A model generated the notes under the pieces. That model searched no databases, was not told the origin of the DNA, and saw nothing but the letters and a program-made list of their open reading frames with translations. The translations under genes and the position numbers were made by a program. Below, one piece after another: positions 1-6,829 of a stretch of DNA of 20,695 nucleotides (position 1 is the first letter of the stretch; each line of letters begins with the position of its first letter). Source of the DNA: an uncultured Oscillospiraceae bacterium (GTDB taxonomy: Bacteria; Bacillota; Clostridia; Oscillospirales; Acutalibacteraceae); assembly GCA_900556765.1 (NCBI GenBank), contig USQH01000011.1, positions 1 through 20,695 of the forward strand, written 5' to 3'.

Positions 1-19
1 TTGGCGATGTACAAATTTC

Positions 20-46
20 ACTTTAAAATTTTAAAATTTTAAATTT
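20..46. repeat. AT-rich TTTTAAAA simple repeat
   Basis: A short run of alternating A and T tracts (period about 8) lies upstream of the terminator at the left edge. Nothing in positions 1-47 looks coding. It may act only as a flexible AT-rich spacer, and no function is assigned. Confidence 0.35.
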
Positions 47-50
47 CCAA

Positions 51-78
51 AAGGGTTGTTTTTACAGCCCTTTTTTAT
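51..78. terminator. Intrinsic terminator, possibly bidirectional
   Basis: AAGGGTTGT (51-59) can pair with ACAGCCCTT (64-72) through a 4-nt T loop, with one G-U pair. A T run follows on the plus side and a shorter one on the minus side. It lies just past the stop codon of the minus-strand flavin reductase gene, and could also end a plus-strand gene lying left of the window. Confidence 0.6.
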
Positions 79-80
79 TT

Positions 81-572
81 TTATTCGTTTGTGAGCACTT
101 TTACGATTTCGCCGACGTACATTTTGTGGAAGTCGCCGTCGTACCATTTCAGACAGCCCTTGTCAATGAAGTTTTCTTCTTTTATATCGCTCGCGTACAG
201 TTTGCGGCAAATAAGCACCAGGCGAGCCTCTTTGAAGTAGACGGTGCCGTTTTCAAATACCGGTGTAAGTCCGGTCTCGGCGGCTTTGTCGACATCTCTG
301 CCTGATTTTTTGCCGCATACGGCGTGAATGTCCTTTCTGTCGCCGTAAAAGCTGAGGGTAAACATATCGCTTTTTTCGATAAATTGGTATGTGTATCGCT
401 GTGGGCGAATGACCGTAACGGCAACGTCCTTGCCCCACATTTCGCCGGTTCCGCCCCAGCTTGCGGTCATCATGTTGTATCCGTTTTCATCGCCTGCTGC
501 TACCAGCATCCATTCATCGGCGATCGCCTTTATCATATTCTGCTTAATTTCCTTTGCCTTTATCTCTTTCAC
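81..572 (-). CDS. Flavin reductase family protein (FMN-binding split barrel)
   Basis: A 163-residue protein resembling the flavin-reductase-like, FMN-binding split-barrel family. The N-terminal part has the motif NMMTASWGG, typical of the strand and loop that contact flavin. It continues through VTVIRPQRYTYQFIEKSDMFTLSF to a conserved GKKSGRDVDK region and a C-terminal VGEIVKV strand. Such proteins bind FMN and usually reduce flavin or act as small redox carriers in anaerobes; the partner here cannot be told. I chose the GTG at 572 rather than the upstream in-frame TTG at 605. AAGGAG (582-587) lies 9 nt before the GTG, and the TTG sits at the expected transcription start of the promoter at 613-641. 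The gene follows spoIIE on the same strand but has its own promoter. Family call is from remembered sequence patterns. Confidence 0.82.
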   Translation of the reverse strand: MKEIKAKEIKQNMIKAIADEWMLVAAGDENGYNMMTASWGGTGEMWGKDVAVTVIRPQRYTYQFIEKSDMFTLSFYGDRKDIHAVCGKKSGRDVDKAAETGLTPVFENGTVYFKEARLVLICRKLYASDIKEENFIDKGCLKWYDGDFHKMYVGEIVKVLTNE

Positions 573-612
573 AGGTATCAACTCCTTAAAAAACTGCTTA
601 ATCAATATTATA

Positions 613-641
613 ATTATACCATATTTATATGGCGGTTACAA
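613..641 (-). promoter_or_regulatory. Sigma-A promoter for the flavin reductase gene
   Basis: Read on the minus strand: TTGTAA (636-641), a 17-bp spacer, then a perfect TATAAT (613-618). Transcription would start near 606, giving a leader of about 35 nt. The spacer contains an inverted repeat CCATAT-TT-ATATGG (619-632) that could be an operator. Confidence 0.6.
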
Positions 642-646
642 GTCCG

Positions 647-2941
647 CTATACCGCGCTTTCCAGTATTGCGACCATTACGGTGATGTCATCCTCATGCTC
701 GCTGTCGGAGCGCCTGTGAGCCATATCGACCAGCTTTTCGGCGAGCTGTTGGGCGCTGTCACCGTCAAAATGAGCTACTTCGCGTGATATCCATTCGGTG
801 CCGTCGACTGATGCTCCGTCCGACATCATCACTACTATGTCTCCCTTTGCAAGATTTACACCGGCACAGTCAAATTTCACTTCGCGCAGTATTCCCGCGG
901 GCAGGGAAGCACATTCAGCCTTTCCCGTATATCCGTGCTGTTTAATGATTGTCGGTGCGGCTCCTGCCTTGTACATGTCCATACGGCCGGTAAAGAGGTC
1001 TATATTCGCCGCGTCTATGGTTGCAAGTGATTCGTCGACCGATTTAAAAAGCATTGCTGAGTTGACCATTTTCAGCGAGCAGTCGTAGCCGAAGCCTGCC
1101 TTTATAAGCTGCGCCATAAGCCCCGACGCCATCGCGGAGTCAACGGCAGCTCTGCCGCCCGTACCCATTCCGTCGGAGAGTATCATTACCGCACTGCCCT
1201 TGCCGTCGGTGAAAATATCGCCCGAATCGCCGCACATTTTTGCTCCGTTGCGCGAGTGCTGAGCAATGCCGTAATCAATCGTGTACACAGCCTTTTCCGA
1301 CAGGGTTATCAGGTTGCCGGAGTTATTGGATACCACTGTCGGAGGGTCAAAGGTGCGGCCGCATATGTCGGACAGATTTTTCAGCAGCTCCGTGCGGTTT
1401 ATCAGGCGTTTCATCACGGCGGTGCGTATTTCGACCGTCATTCGGCTGTATTTGTCGATACTGCAAACAATGTCGGTTGCTATTATACCCATTTCTTTTA
1501 ATTGTGTGCTTATCAGCTTTGCGGTCTGAAGATCGTATTTGCGCGACTTTTCAAAGTCGACCGCCATATCGGCAAGCATATCCGACATTCCCTCAAACTG
1601 ATCGCATACGACCGAGCGTACCTCGTCAATGCGGCGCTGAGCCGCCAGCTTTGCAAGGTAGTCGCCGTATTCCTTTTCGAGCTTTTCTTTCAGTTGCTCC
1701 TTGCGCGTACAGGATTCTCTCAGCGGCACCTGCTGTTCCTCGCCGGATGTTATTTCCTTCATCATCATCGCAAGCGACGACATGGTGGAGTCGCGTTCCT
1801 TTTCCCAGCAATGCATACGAAGTCCGCATTTTGCACAGACTTCTTTCTCTGTCGTCCTGAATATCTGGTCGTATTCGGGAGTATTGATCTTTGCCAGCCG
1901 CTCCGATACTTTTTCGAGCGTTTTGTCAATGTTAAACAGCGCCTCCGACGCGCCTTTCAGCCGCATTGAGACGGTTTTTCTCAGCCCGTCCAGCCGCGGC
2001 ATTTCGGGCGACGGAGAGAAAAATGCCGCGAGGAATATTTGAACCTTTTTAGGCGTTGCAAGGGTCAGCGCCGATGCTATCAGTATTTCGTACAGACAGT
2101 ACATACATTCGGCGGTTTGACCCGACTGGATAAATATAACGCTGCTGCTTATTAGAAAAGCAGTGCAGCAGCCGGCGGCGCCGAACCGTGCAAACAGACC
2201 GGCGGCGGCTCCTCCCAGTGCGTACGCCCCGGCAAGAAACATAATATTGTCGCCTGCAAGTGACATTGCAAAGCCGAATGCCGCGCCGACTATCGCGCCT
2301 GCCGATTCTCTGCCGAATCGGGCGGCGGCGAGCACCAGCCATACCGCCGCGATGTGTGCAAGTGAGATATGCGCGATCTGCACCTGTGCCAGCGACATTA
2401 GCAGCATCGCCGCTACTACCGCCGAGTTGACCAGCTCGTGCTGACCGATTCCGTGCGGTGAACGTACCACATTTCGCATTGCGGCTACCTGGCTGACGAA
2501 ATAAGCACCGGACGCACACAGAAGGCCCTCTATCGCGCACATTGCGAAGTCCTCAAAGCTGCTTATAAACAACAGTCCCGACAGCGATCCCACCCATCCG
2601 AGCAGAGCGCAGAAGCCGCTTGTCCGAGCAAATTTGAATTTGTCGGGTATCAGCCACTTTAGCATGGTCACAGTCACGACAGCGCCTATGTACCGAATGG
2701 CTCCGCTGCCCGTTACGGGAATAAAATATCCCATGCAGGCGCCTATCGCCGCCGCTACCGACAGCTCTGCGGGCATACCGGCAGCCGCCGCGATTCCGAG
2801 CGGCGCGTACCCGTCAAAGAACATTGCCCGCGAGAGCAAAAATCCTCCGACTGCGGAAATAAGCTGACAAAGTACCGCAAACGGCAGCTCGGTCATCTGC
2901 TTTTCCCCGATAAGTCTTTTAACTGCGTTTTCTTTCAACAT
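647..2941 (-). CDS. spoIIE: Stage II sporulation protein E (SpoIIE), PP2C phosphatase
   Basis: A 764-residue membrane phosphatase. In Bacillus SpoIIE dephosphorylates SpoIIAA to activate sigma-F in the forespore and helps place the asymmetric septum with FtsZ. Residues 20-320 are strongly hydrophobic with about ten membrane segments, the usual SpoIIE N-terminus. A charged central region with CAKCGLRMHCWEKE follows, then a C-terminal PP2C domain with SDGMGTGG (589-596), MMSDGASVDG (SDG 707-709) and EDDITVMV (750-757), the metal-binding acidic motifs. Length is close to the Bacillus protein (about 827). An in-frame TTG at 2986 lies upstream of the -10 box, so it cannot be in the main transcript. 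The ATG at 2941 has GGCGG 5 nt upstream and is preferred. Neighbours: divergent from lexA, upstream of the flavin reductase gene. Confidence 0.93.
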   Translation of the reverse strand: MLKENAVKRLIGEKQMTELPFAVLCQLISAVGGFLLSRAMFFDGYAPLGIAAAAGMPAELSVAAAIGACMGYFIPVTGSGAIRYIGAVVTVTMLKWLIPDKFKFARTSGFCALLGWVGSLSGLLFISSFEDFAMCAIEGLLCASGAYFVSQVAAMRNVVRSPHGIGQHELVNSAVVAAMLLMSLAQVQIAHISLAHIAAVWLVLAAARFGRESAGAIVGAAFGFAMSLAGDNIMFLAGAYALGGAAAGLFARFGAAGCCTAFLISSSVIFIQSGQTAECMYCLYEILIASALTLATPKKVQIFLAAFFSPSPEMPRLDGLRKTVSMRLKGASEALFNIDKTLEKVSERLAKINTPEYDQIFRTTEKEVCAKCGLRMHCWEKERDSTMSSLAMMMKEITSGEEQQVPLRESCTRKEQLKEKLEKEYGDYLAKLAAQRRIDEVRSVVCDQFEGMSDMLADMAVDFEKSRKYDLQTAKLISTQLKEMGIIATDIVCSIDKYSRMTVEIRTAVMKRLINRTELLKNLSDICGRTFDPPTVVSNNSGNLITLSEKAVYTIDYGIAQHSRNGAKMCGDSGDIFTDGKGSAVMILSDGMGTGGRAAVDSAMASGLMAQLIKAGFGYDCSLKMVNSAMLFKSVDESLATIDAANIDLFTGRMDMYKAGAAPTIIKQHGYTGKAECASLPAGILREVKFDCAGVNLAKGDIVVMMSDGASVDGTEWISREVAHFDGDSAQQLAEKLVDMAHRRSDSEHEDDITVMVAILESAV

Positions 2942-2971
2942 TCCCACCGCCTGTATTATTGTGTTGTTTAC

Positions 2972-3005
2972 ATTATATGACGGCAAGCGGTCGGTATTTT
3001 GTCAT
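2972..3005 (-). promoter_or_regulatory. Spo0A-type long-spacer sigma-A promoter of spoIIE
   Basis: Read on the minus strand: ATGACA (3000-3005), a 22-bp spacer, then a perfect TATAAT (2972-2977). A spacer this long is unusual for sigma-A. It is established for the Spo0A-activated promoters spoIIG and spoIIE of Bacillus, where Spo0A binds over a misplaced -35. Transcription would start near 2965, about 24 nt before the chosen ATG. Confidence 0.6.
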
Positions 3006-3038
3006 ACCGTCGATGCTCAAACGGGTATATTTGTGGAA
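2998..3038. promoter_or_regulatory. Two Spo0A-box-like sequences
   Basis: TTTGTCATA (2998-3006) and TTTGTGGAA (3030-3038) each differ at one position from the Spo0A box TTTGTCRAA. They have the same orientation and start 32 bp apart, about three helical turns. The first overlaps the -35 hexamer of spoIIE; the second lies about 65-73 bp upstream of the inferred start. Assignment as Spo0A sites is inference from position and similarity. Confidence 0.5.
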
Positions 3039-3118
3039 TTATATGCCGAATTTGATTTTTATTAAGGATAATAAACAGAATGGCAAAATATTAGGCAGAA
3101 AAATTGCACTGTAAGAGG

Positions 3119-3147
3119 TTGACTTGCGGGCGGGAAGGTGATATAAT
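3119..3147 (+). promoter_or_regulatory. Sigma-A promoter of the lexA-dinB cassette
   Basis: TTGACT (3119-3124), a 17-bp spacer and TATAAT (3142-3147) form a near-consensus promoter. Transcription would begin near 3154, and a GGAGG ribosome binding site at 3179-3183 precedes the lexA ATG by 6 nt. Confidence 0.8.
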
Positions 3148-3153
3148 CTAAAT

Positions 3154-3167
3154 GAGACAAATGTTAC
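3154..3167. promoter_or_regulatory. Candidate LexA operator at the transcription start
   Basis: GAGACAAATGTTAC contains the dyad ACA-AA-TGT and matches the central part of the Bacillus LexA box (CGAACATATGTTCG), but the outer bases differ. It covers the expected start site of the lexA promoter, a usual place for autorepression. No canonical GAAC-N4-GTTC site is seen between 2942 and 3189, so this remains weak. Confidence 0.3.
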
Positions 3168-3189
3168 ACAATGCTTACGGAGGCACGGG

Positions 3190-3792
3190 ATGAGAACGAA
3201 GAACACGGAGTATTTTAAAATAATAGAGCGGTTTGTTTCGGAGTATCGCAGTGAGAACGGCATTTCGCCGTCAATGCGTGAGATCGCCGCCGCTGTCGGT
3301 ATATCCTGCGCCACCGTTCAGCGTTATATTGCACAAATGAGAGAGGACGGCAGGATGAATTACGGCAACGGTCATCGTTCGCTGGTGGTCGAGTCGGAAA
3401 TGCCGCACGAGTTTATCAGCGTGCCGGTTCTCGGTCGGGTCTCCTGCGGCTTGCCGAAGTACGCCGAGGAAAATATCGAAGAATATATCGCTTTGCCGGT
3501 ATCGCTTTTCGGCAGCGGTGAATTTTACATTTTGCGCGCATCCGGCGATTCTATGATCGAGGCGGGGATAAATGACGGCGACATGGTGCTTGTACGTGTT
3601 CAGAATACCGCAAATGTGGGCGATATAGTGGTCGCCCTGATGGATGATGAGGCGACGCTTAAACGGTATTATCCCGACCCTGTTCGCCGCCGTGTCCGCC
3701 TACACCCCGAAAACCGAAGCATGGAAGATATAATTGTGCCCGACTGCGCCATTCAGGGTGTTGCGGTCAAGTTGATAAAGGATCTGAGCTGA
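3190..3792 (+). CDS. lexA: LexA-type SOS repressor / S24 peptidase
   Basis: A 200-residue self-cleaving transcriptional repressor. The N-terminal winged helix (about 5-60) contains SPSMREIAAAVGIS followed by a recognition helix CATVQRYIAQM, which differs from the usual LexA SSSTVHGHL pattern. The C-terminal S24 peptidase domain has the scissile bond as Cys86-Gly87 in GRVSCGLP (Ala-Gly in most LexA, Cys-Gly in UmuD), the nucleophile Ser121 in ASGDSM, and the general base Lys158 in ATLKRYY. All parts needed for RecA-stimulated autocleavage are therefore visible. It starts a cassette with the small protein and Y-family polymerase downstream (1-bp gap, then a 4-bp overlap), so it most likely represses its own mutagenic polymerase. 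It could be the main LexA or a paralogue devoted to this cassette; the divergent recognition helix leaves both open. Confidence 0.88.
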   Translation: MRTKNTEYFKIIERFVSEYRSENGISPSMREIAAAVGISCATVQRYIAQMREDGRMNYGNGHRSLVVESEMPHEFISVPVLGRVSCGLPKYAEENIEEYIALPVSLFGSGEFYILRASGDSMIEAGINDGDMVLVRVQNTANVGDIVVALMDDEATLKRYYPDPVRRRVRLHPENRSMEDIIVPDCAIQGVAVKLIKDLS

Positions 3793-3793
3793 T

Positions 3794-4051
3794 ATGCAGT
3801 ACCGCAGAATACAGTTAGAGGTAGAAGCCGTTTTTTACACCGACGGCGGCTTTTCGCCCAAACGGATAGTTTTCGACGGTGTGTCGTATGATATTGACAG
3901 AGTTGTCAGCGTGCGGCCTTACTGTCCGCGCGTCGTCGGCTGTGTCGCTCCGATACAGTATACGGTGGTGGTCGGCGGCATGACTAAAAAGATATATTTC
4001 GAGGCCGACTCCAATTCGTGGTTTTCGGTCAGGGAATGTGATGTACAATGA
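3794..4051 (+). CDS. Small conserved hypothetical protein between lexA and dinB
   Basis: An 85-residue protein that starts 1 bp after the lexA stop and overlaps the polymerase start by 4 bp (ATGA), so translation is coupled on both sides. It has no signal peptide or membrane segment. The pattern is that of a small beta-rich domain: RIQLEVEAVFYTDGGFSPKRIVF, YDIDRVVSVRP, IQYTVVVGG, KKIYFEAD, WFSV. It resembles, from memory, the DUF6504-like proteins commonly encoded next to Y-family polymerases in Firmicutes, but I cannot confirm the family. Context suggests an accessory of translesion synthesis. No catalytic motif is visible. Confidence 0.72.
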   Translation: MQYRRIQLEVEAVFYTDGGFSPKRIVFDGVSYDIDRVVSVRPYCPRVVGCVAPIQYTVVVGGMTKKIYFEADSNSWFSVRECDVQ

Positions 4052-5283
4052 GCGAGAGGGCAATATTGCACAGCGACCTCAACTGCTTTTTTGCGTCGGT
4101 TGAGACGGTGCTGAATCCCGATTACAGAGGCAAGGCGATCGCAGTATGCGGCTCGACCGAGGATCGCCACGGCATCGTTGTTGCAAAATCGGAATCGGCG
4201 AGGCGCGCCGGTGTCGCCACCGGCATGGTCAATTGGCAGGCGCGCCGCCTTTGTCCGGAGCTTATTATAGTTGAGCCGCATTATGAATATTACGCGAAAT
4301 TTTCGGAGCTTGTGCGGCGTATATATTATCGGTACACCGATCTTGTTGAGCCGTTCGGACTGGACGAGTGTTGGCTCGATGTGACGGGCAGCTCGGTTTT
4401 CGGCTCGCCGTCGGAGATCGCCGAGAGCATACGGCGGTCTGTCCGTGATGAGTTGGGGCTTACCGTCAGCATCGGCGTTTCTTTTAATAAGGTGTTTGCA
4501 AAGCTCGGTTCGGATATGAAAAAACCGGACGCCGTGACCGTCATAGACCGCGACAATTTTCGCAAAAAGGTGTGGCCGCTCGATGTGTCGGATTTGCTTT
4601 ATGTAGGACGTTCGTCCTGCCGAAAACTGCATGAGTATGGCATATTTACAATCGGTGAGCTTGCGCTGACACCTGTTGATACATTGGAGCGTATACTCGG
4701 TGTGAACGGCAAAATGCTGTCAAGCTACGCACGCGGCGAGGATGAATCGCGCGTTATGCACAAGGATTACGTTTCACCTATGAAAAGCCTCGGCCACGGC
4801 ATAACCTGCACGGCCGATCTTGTGAACGAGGATGAGGTGTGGCGTGTACTGCTCGCGCTTTCTCAGGATCTCGGGCATCGTCTTCGCGTCCACGGATTGG
4901 CGGCGTCGGGTGTTCAACTGTCGGTAAAAGACAACGACCTGAAAATGTATCAGTTTCGGTGCAGAATGCCGGTGATAAGCCAAAGCCCGTACGAAATAGC
5001 GCTGTGTGCGCGCCGACTTTTTACTCGCTACGACTGGAAAAAGAATGTTCGTGCGTTGACCGTCCAAACGATAGATCTTGTGCCGCAGGAGCAGTCCTTT
5101 CAAACCGACCTGTTTACCGATTACAGCCGCTCGGAAAAGCAGCAAAGCATCGACGACGCTGTGGATAATATCCGAAATCGTTTCGGAAAACGGGCGGTGT
5201 CGCCGGCGTCGCTGATGGGTGATCTCAAGATGCCGGATCATTCCGACCGTCAGAACATTTTGCCCGGCATGATGTATAAATAA
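4048..5283 (+). CDS. dinB: Y-family DNA polymerase (DinB/Pol IV-like)
   Basis: A 411-residue error-prone translesion polymerase. The first catalytic motif is LHSDLNCFFASVE with Asp10; Phe14/Phe15 include the steric gate that excludes ribonucleotides. The second metal-binding motif is GLDECWLDVTGS with Asp106-Glu107. SIGVSFNKVFAKLGSDMKKPDA is the conserved palm/thumb segment. The C-terminal little-finger region ends with QTDLF (352-356), a good match to the beta-clamp-binding motif QxxLF, followed by a 55-residue tail. Asn12 replaces the second Asp of the E. coli DMDCF motif, as is common in Firmicute members, and should not abolish activity. Co-transcription with lexA implies SOS induction. 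It could be closer to the UvrX/UmuC side of the family than to DinB proper. No terminator is evident downstream. Confidence 0.9.
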   Translation: MSERAILHSDLNCFFASVETVLNPDYRGKAIAVCGSTEDRHGIVVAKSESARRAGVATGMVNWQARRLCPELIIVEPHYEYYAKFSELVRRIYYRYTDLVEPFGLDECWLDVTGSSVFGSPSEIAESIRRSVRDELGLTVSIGVSFNKVFAKLGSDMKKPDAVTVIDRDNFRKKVWPLDVSDLLYVGRSSCRKLHEYGIFTIGELALTPVDTLERILGVNGKMLSSYARGEDESRVMHKDYVSPMKSLGHGITCTADLVNEDEVWRVLLALSQDLGHRLRVHGLAASGVQLSVKDNDLKMYQFRCRMPVISQSPYEIALCARRLFTRYDWKKNVRALTVQTIDLVPQEQSFQTDLFTDYSRSEKQQSIDDAVDNIRNRFGKRAVSPASLMGDLKMPDHSDRQNILPGMMYK

Positions 5284-5379
5284 ACGGGCATTTTCGACAT
5301 TTCAAAAGAAATTTAAAAATATGTGACCGATTTTACAAAAATACGATTTTTTTCGACTTAATTTTGATCTAATAATAAA

Positions 5380-5407
5380 TTGACTTTTTTTCATAATGTG
5401 ATATGCT
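5380..5407 (+). promoter_or_regulatory. Putative promoter of the trkA-trkH operon
   Basis: TTGACT (5380-5385), a 16-bp spacer and TATGCT (5402-5407). The -35 is good and the -10 moderate. It lies 40 bp before the trkA start in a 164-bp AT-rich intergenic region that otherwise shows no feature I can name. Confidence 0.5.
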
Positions 5408-5447
5408 TATGTGTGTATGACATTATTAAATATGGGGAGAATTATCT

Positions 5448-6806
5448 GTGAAAATTATAATTGCGGGAAGCGGAAAGGTCGGCGCTACGCTGACCGGGCA
5501 GTTGTCGGCGGAGGGCTACGACCTGACTGTCATAGACAATGACCAAGCCGTTTTGGAGTCGGTTATAGAACAGTATGATGTTATGTCCGTATGCGGCAAC
5601 TGTGCTACGCAGTATGCTCTGACGCAGGCGGGCGTCATGGAGGCCGATCTGCTGATCGCGGCGACAGGAGCGGACGAGGTCAATCTGCTGTGCTGCATGG
5701 TCGCGCACGGCTTGAATCCTGATATACATACCATCGCTCGCATACGAAACCCCGAATACAGCGAGCAAATATACAAGATGCGCGACGTTTTCGCCCTGTC
5801 ACTTACGGTAAATCCCGAACGTCAGGCAGCGGTCGAGATCGAGCGCCTGCTTAAATACCCCGGATTTTTGAAGCGGGATACCTTTGCAAAAGGACGCGTT
5901 GAGATCGTGGAACTCAGGATCGACGCACAAAGCCAGCTTTGCAACATACCGCTGAAGGAAATGAGCGATATCGTTAAATGCCGCGTGTTGGTGTGCGTGG
6001 TGCTCCGCAACGGCGAAGCGATAGCACCGGACGGTGATTTTGTTCTGCGCGAGGGCGATCGTATTTTCGTTACCGCACCGGTCAATAACCTTACCACACT
6101 GCTCAGCAGTCTCGGTATCGTCACGCGAAAAATAAAGCGCGTGCTCATCTGCGGCGGCGGACGAGTCGGCTATTATCTTGCCGATCAGCTCAACCGCGAC
6201 GGATTTTCGGTACAGCTTATTGAAAAGGATTACCAAAACTGTGTTCGCCTGTCGGAGCAGTTGCCCGATATTGATATCATCAACGGCGATGCAAGCAGTC
6301 AGCAGCTTCTTGCCAGCGAGGGGTTGTCAAAGTGCGACGCTCTTGTAACGATGACCGGTCTTGACGAGCTGAATATGATAATTTCGCTCTACGGTCACAG
6401 TCAGGGCGTGCCGCAGATAATTACAAAGCTCAGTCACCTTAAAAACAGCGAAATACTTAACAGTCTGCCCGTCGGCAGTGTTATTTGTCCCGACGAGCTG
6501 TGCTGTAATAATATCGTTAAATATGTTCGCGCAATGCGGAATCAGGCAGGTTCGGCTGTTTCGCTTCACTTCATTGCCGACCGTCACGCCGAGGCTATCG
6601 AGTTCCGTGTTGACGAGACGACAATGCATTGCGGCGAGCCTCTTAAAAATCTGCGTCTGCGTAAAAACGTGCTTATCGTATGCATTACGCGCGGCGGAAA
6701 AACCGAAATACCGAACGGTGACTCGGTCTATCGGCTCGGCGATACGGTTATAGTTGTTACTACCGGCAGTAATGTAATCTATCAGCTCAACGATATTTTC
6801 GGCTGA
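5448..6806 (+). CDS. trkA: Trk potassium uptake protein TrkA (double RCK)
   Basis: A 452-residue cytoplasmic regulator of a Trk/Ktr potassium channel. It contains two tandem RCK units. The first Rossmann fold opens with AGSGKVG (6-12) and carries the ribose-binding acidic residue in VIDND (28-32). The second opens with CGGGRVG (235-241) and LIEKD (257-261). Each unit is followed by a TrkA-C domain, with CNIPLKEM...EGDRIFVTA in the first and CGEPLKNLRL...LGDTVIVVT in the second. Two-unit length (about 450) fits TrkA rather than single-unit KtrA. RCK domains bind NAD(H)/ATP and gate the channel. The start is GTG at 5448 with GGGGAG at 5434-5439. The gene is 23 bp upstream of trkH in an operon. 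Confidence 0.93.
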   Translation: MKIIIAGSGKVGATLTGQLSAEGYDLTVIDNDQAVLESVIEQYDVMSVCGNCATQYALTQAGVMEADLLIAATGADEVNLLCCMVAHGLNPDIHTIARIRNPEYSEQIYKMRDVFALSLTVNPERQAAVEIERLLKYPGFLKRDTFAKGRVEIVELRIDAQSQLCNIPLKEMSDIVKCRVLVCVVLRNGEAIAPDGDFVLREGDRIFVTAPVNNLTTLLSSLGIVTRKIKRVLICGGGRVGYYLADQLNRDGFSVQLIEKDYQNCVRLSEQLPDIDIINGDASSQQLLASEGLSKCDALVTMTGLDELNMIISLYGHSQGVPQIITKLSHLKNSEILNSLPVGSVICPDELCCNNIVKYVRAMRNQAGSAVSLHFIADRHAEAIEFRVDETTMHCGEPLKNLRLRKNVLIVCITRGGKTEIPNGDSVYRLGDTVIVVTTGSNVIYQLNDIFG

Positions 6807-6829
6807 TAAAGGGCGGTGCGAATTAACAG

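Noticed and set aside
2942..2986. Extended SpoIIE start at a TTG
   Set aside because: The TTG lies upstream of the TATAAT at 2972-2977, so the transcript from that promoter would not include it.
2942..3189. Canonical LexA box (GAAC-N4-GTTC) before lexA
   Set aside because: None was found on reading both strands; only a partial dyad at 3154-3167 remains, reported with low confidence.
3919..4632. Minus-strand open frame opposite the small protein and the Y-family polymerase
   Set aside because: It is antisense to coding sequence with intact catalytic motifs, is rich in Arg and His, and has no ribosome binding site support.
5284..5447. Terminator or Spo0A boxes between dinB and trkA
   Set aside because: Only a weak AT-only hairpin (5299-5312) and two-mismatch Spo0A-like words were seen; neither is convincing.
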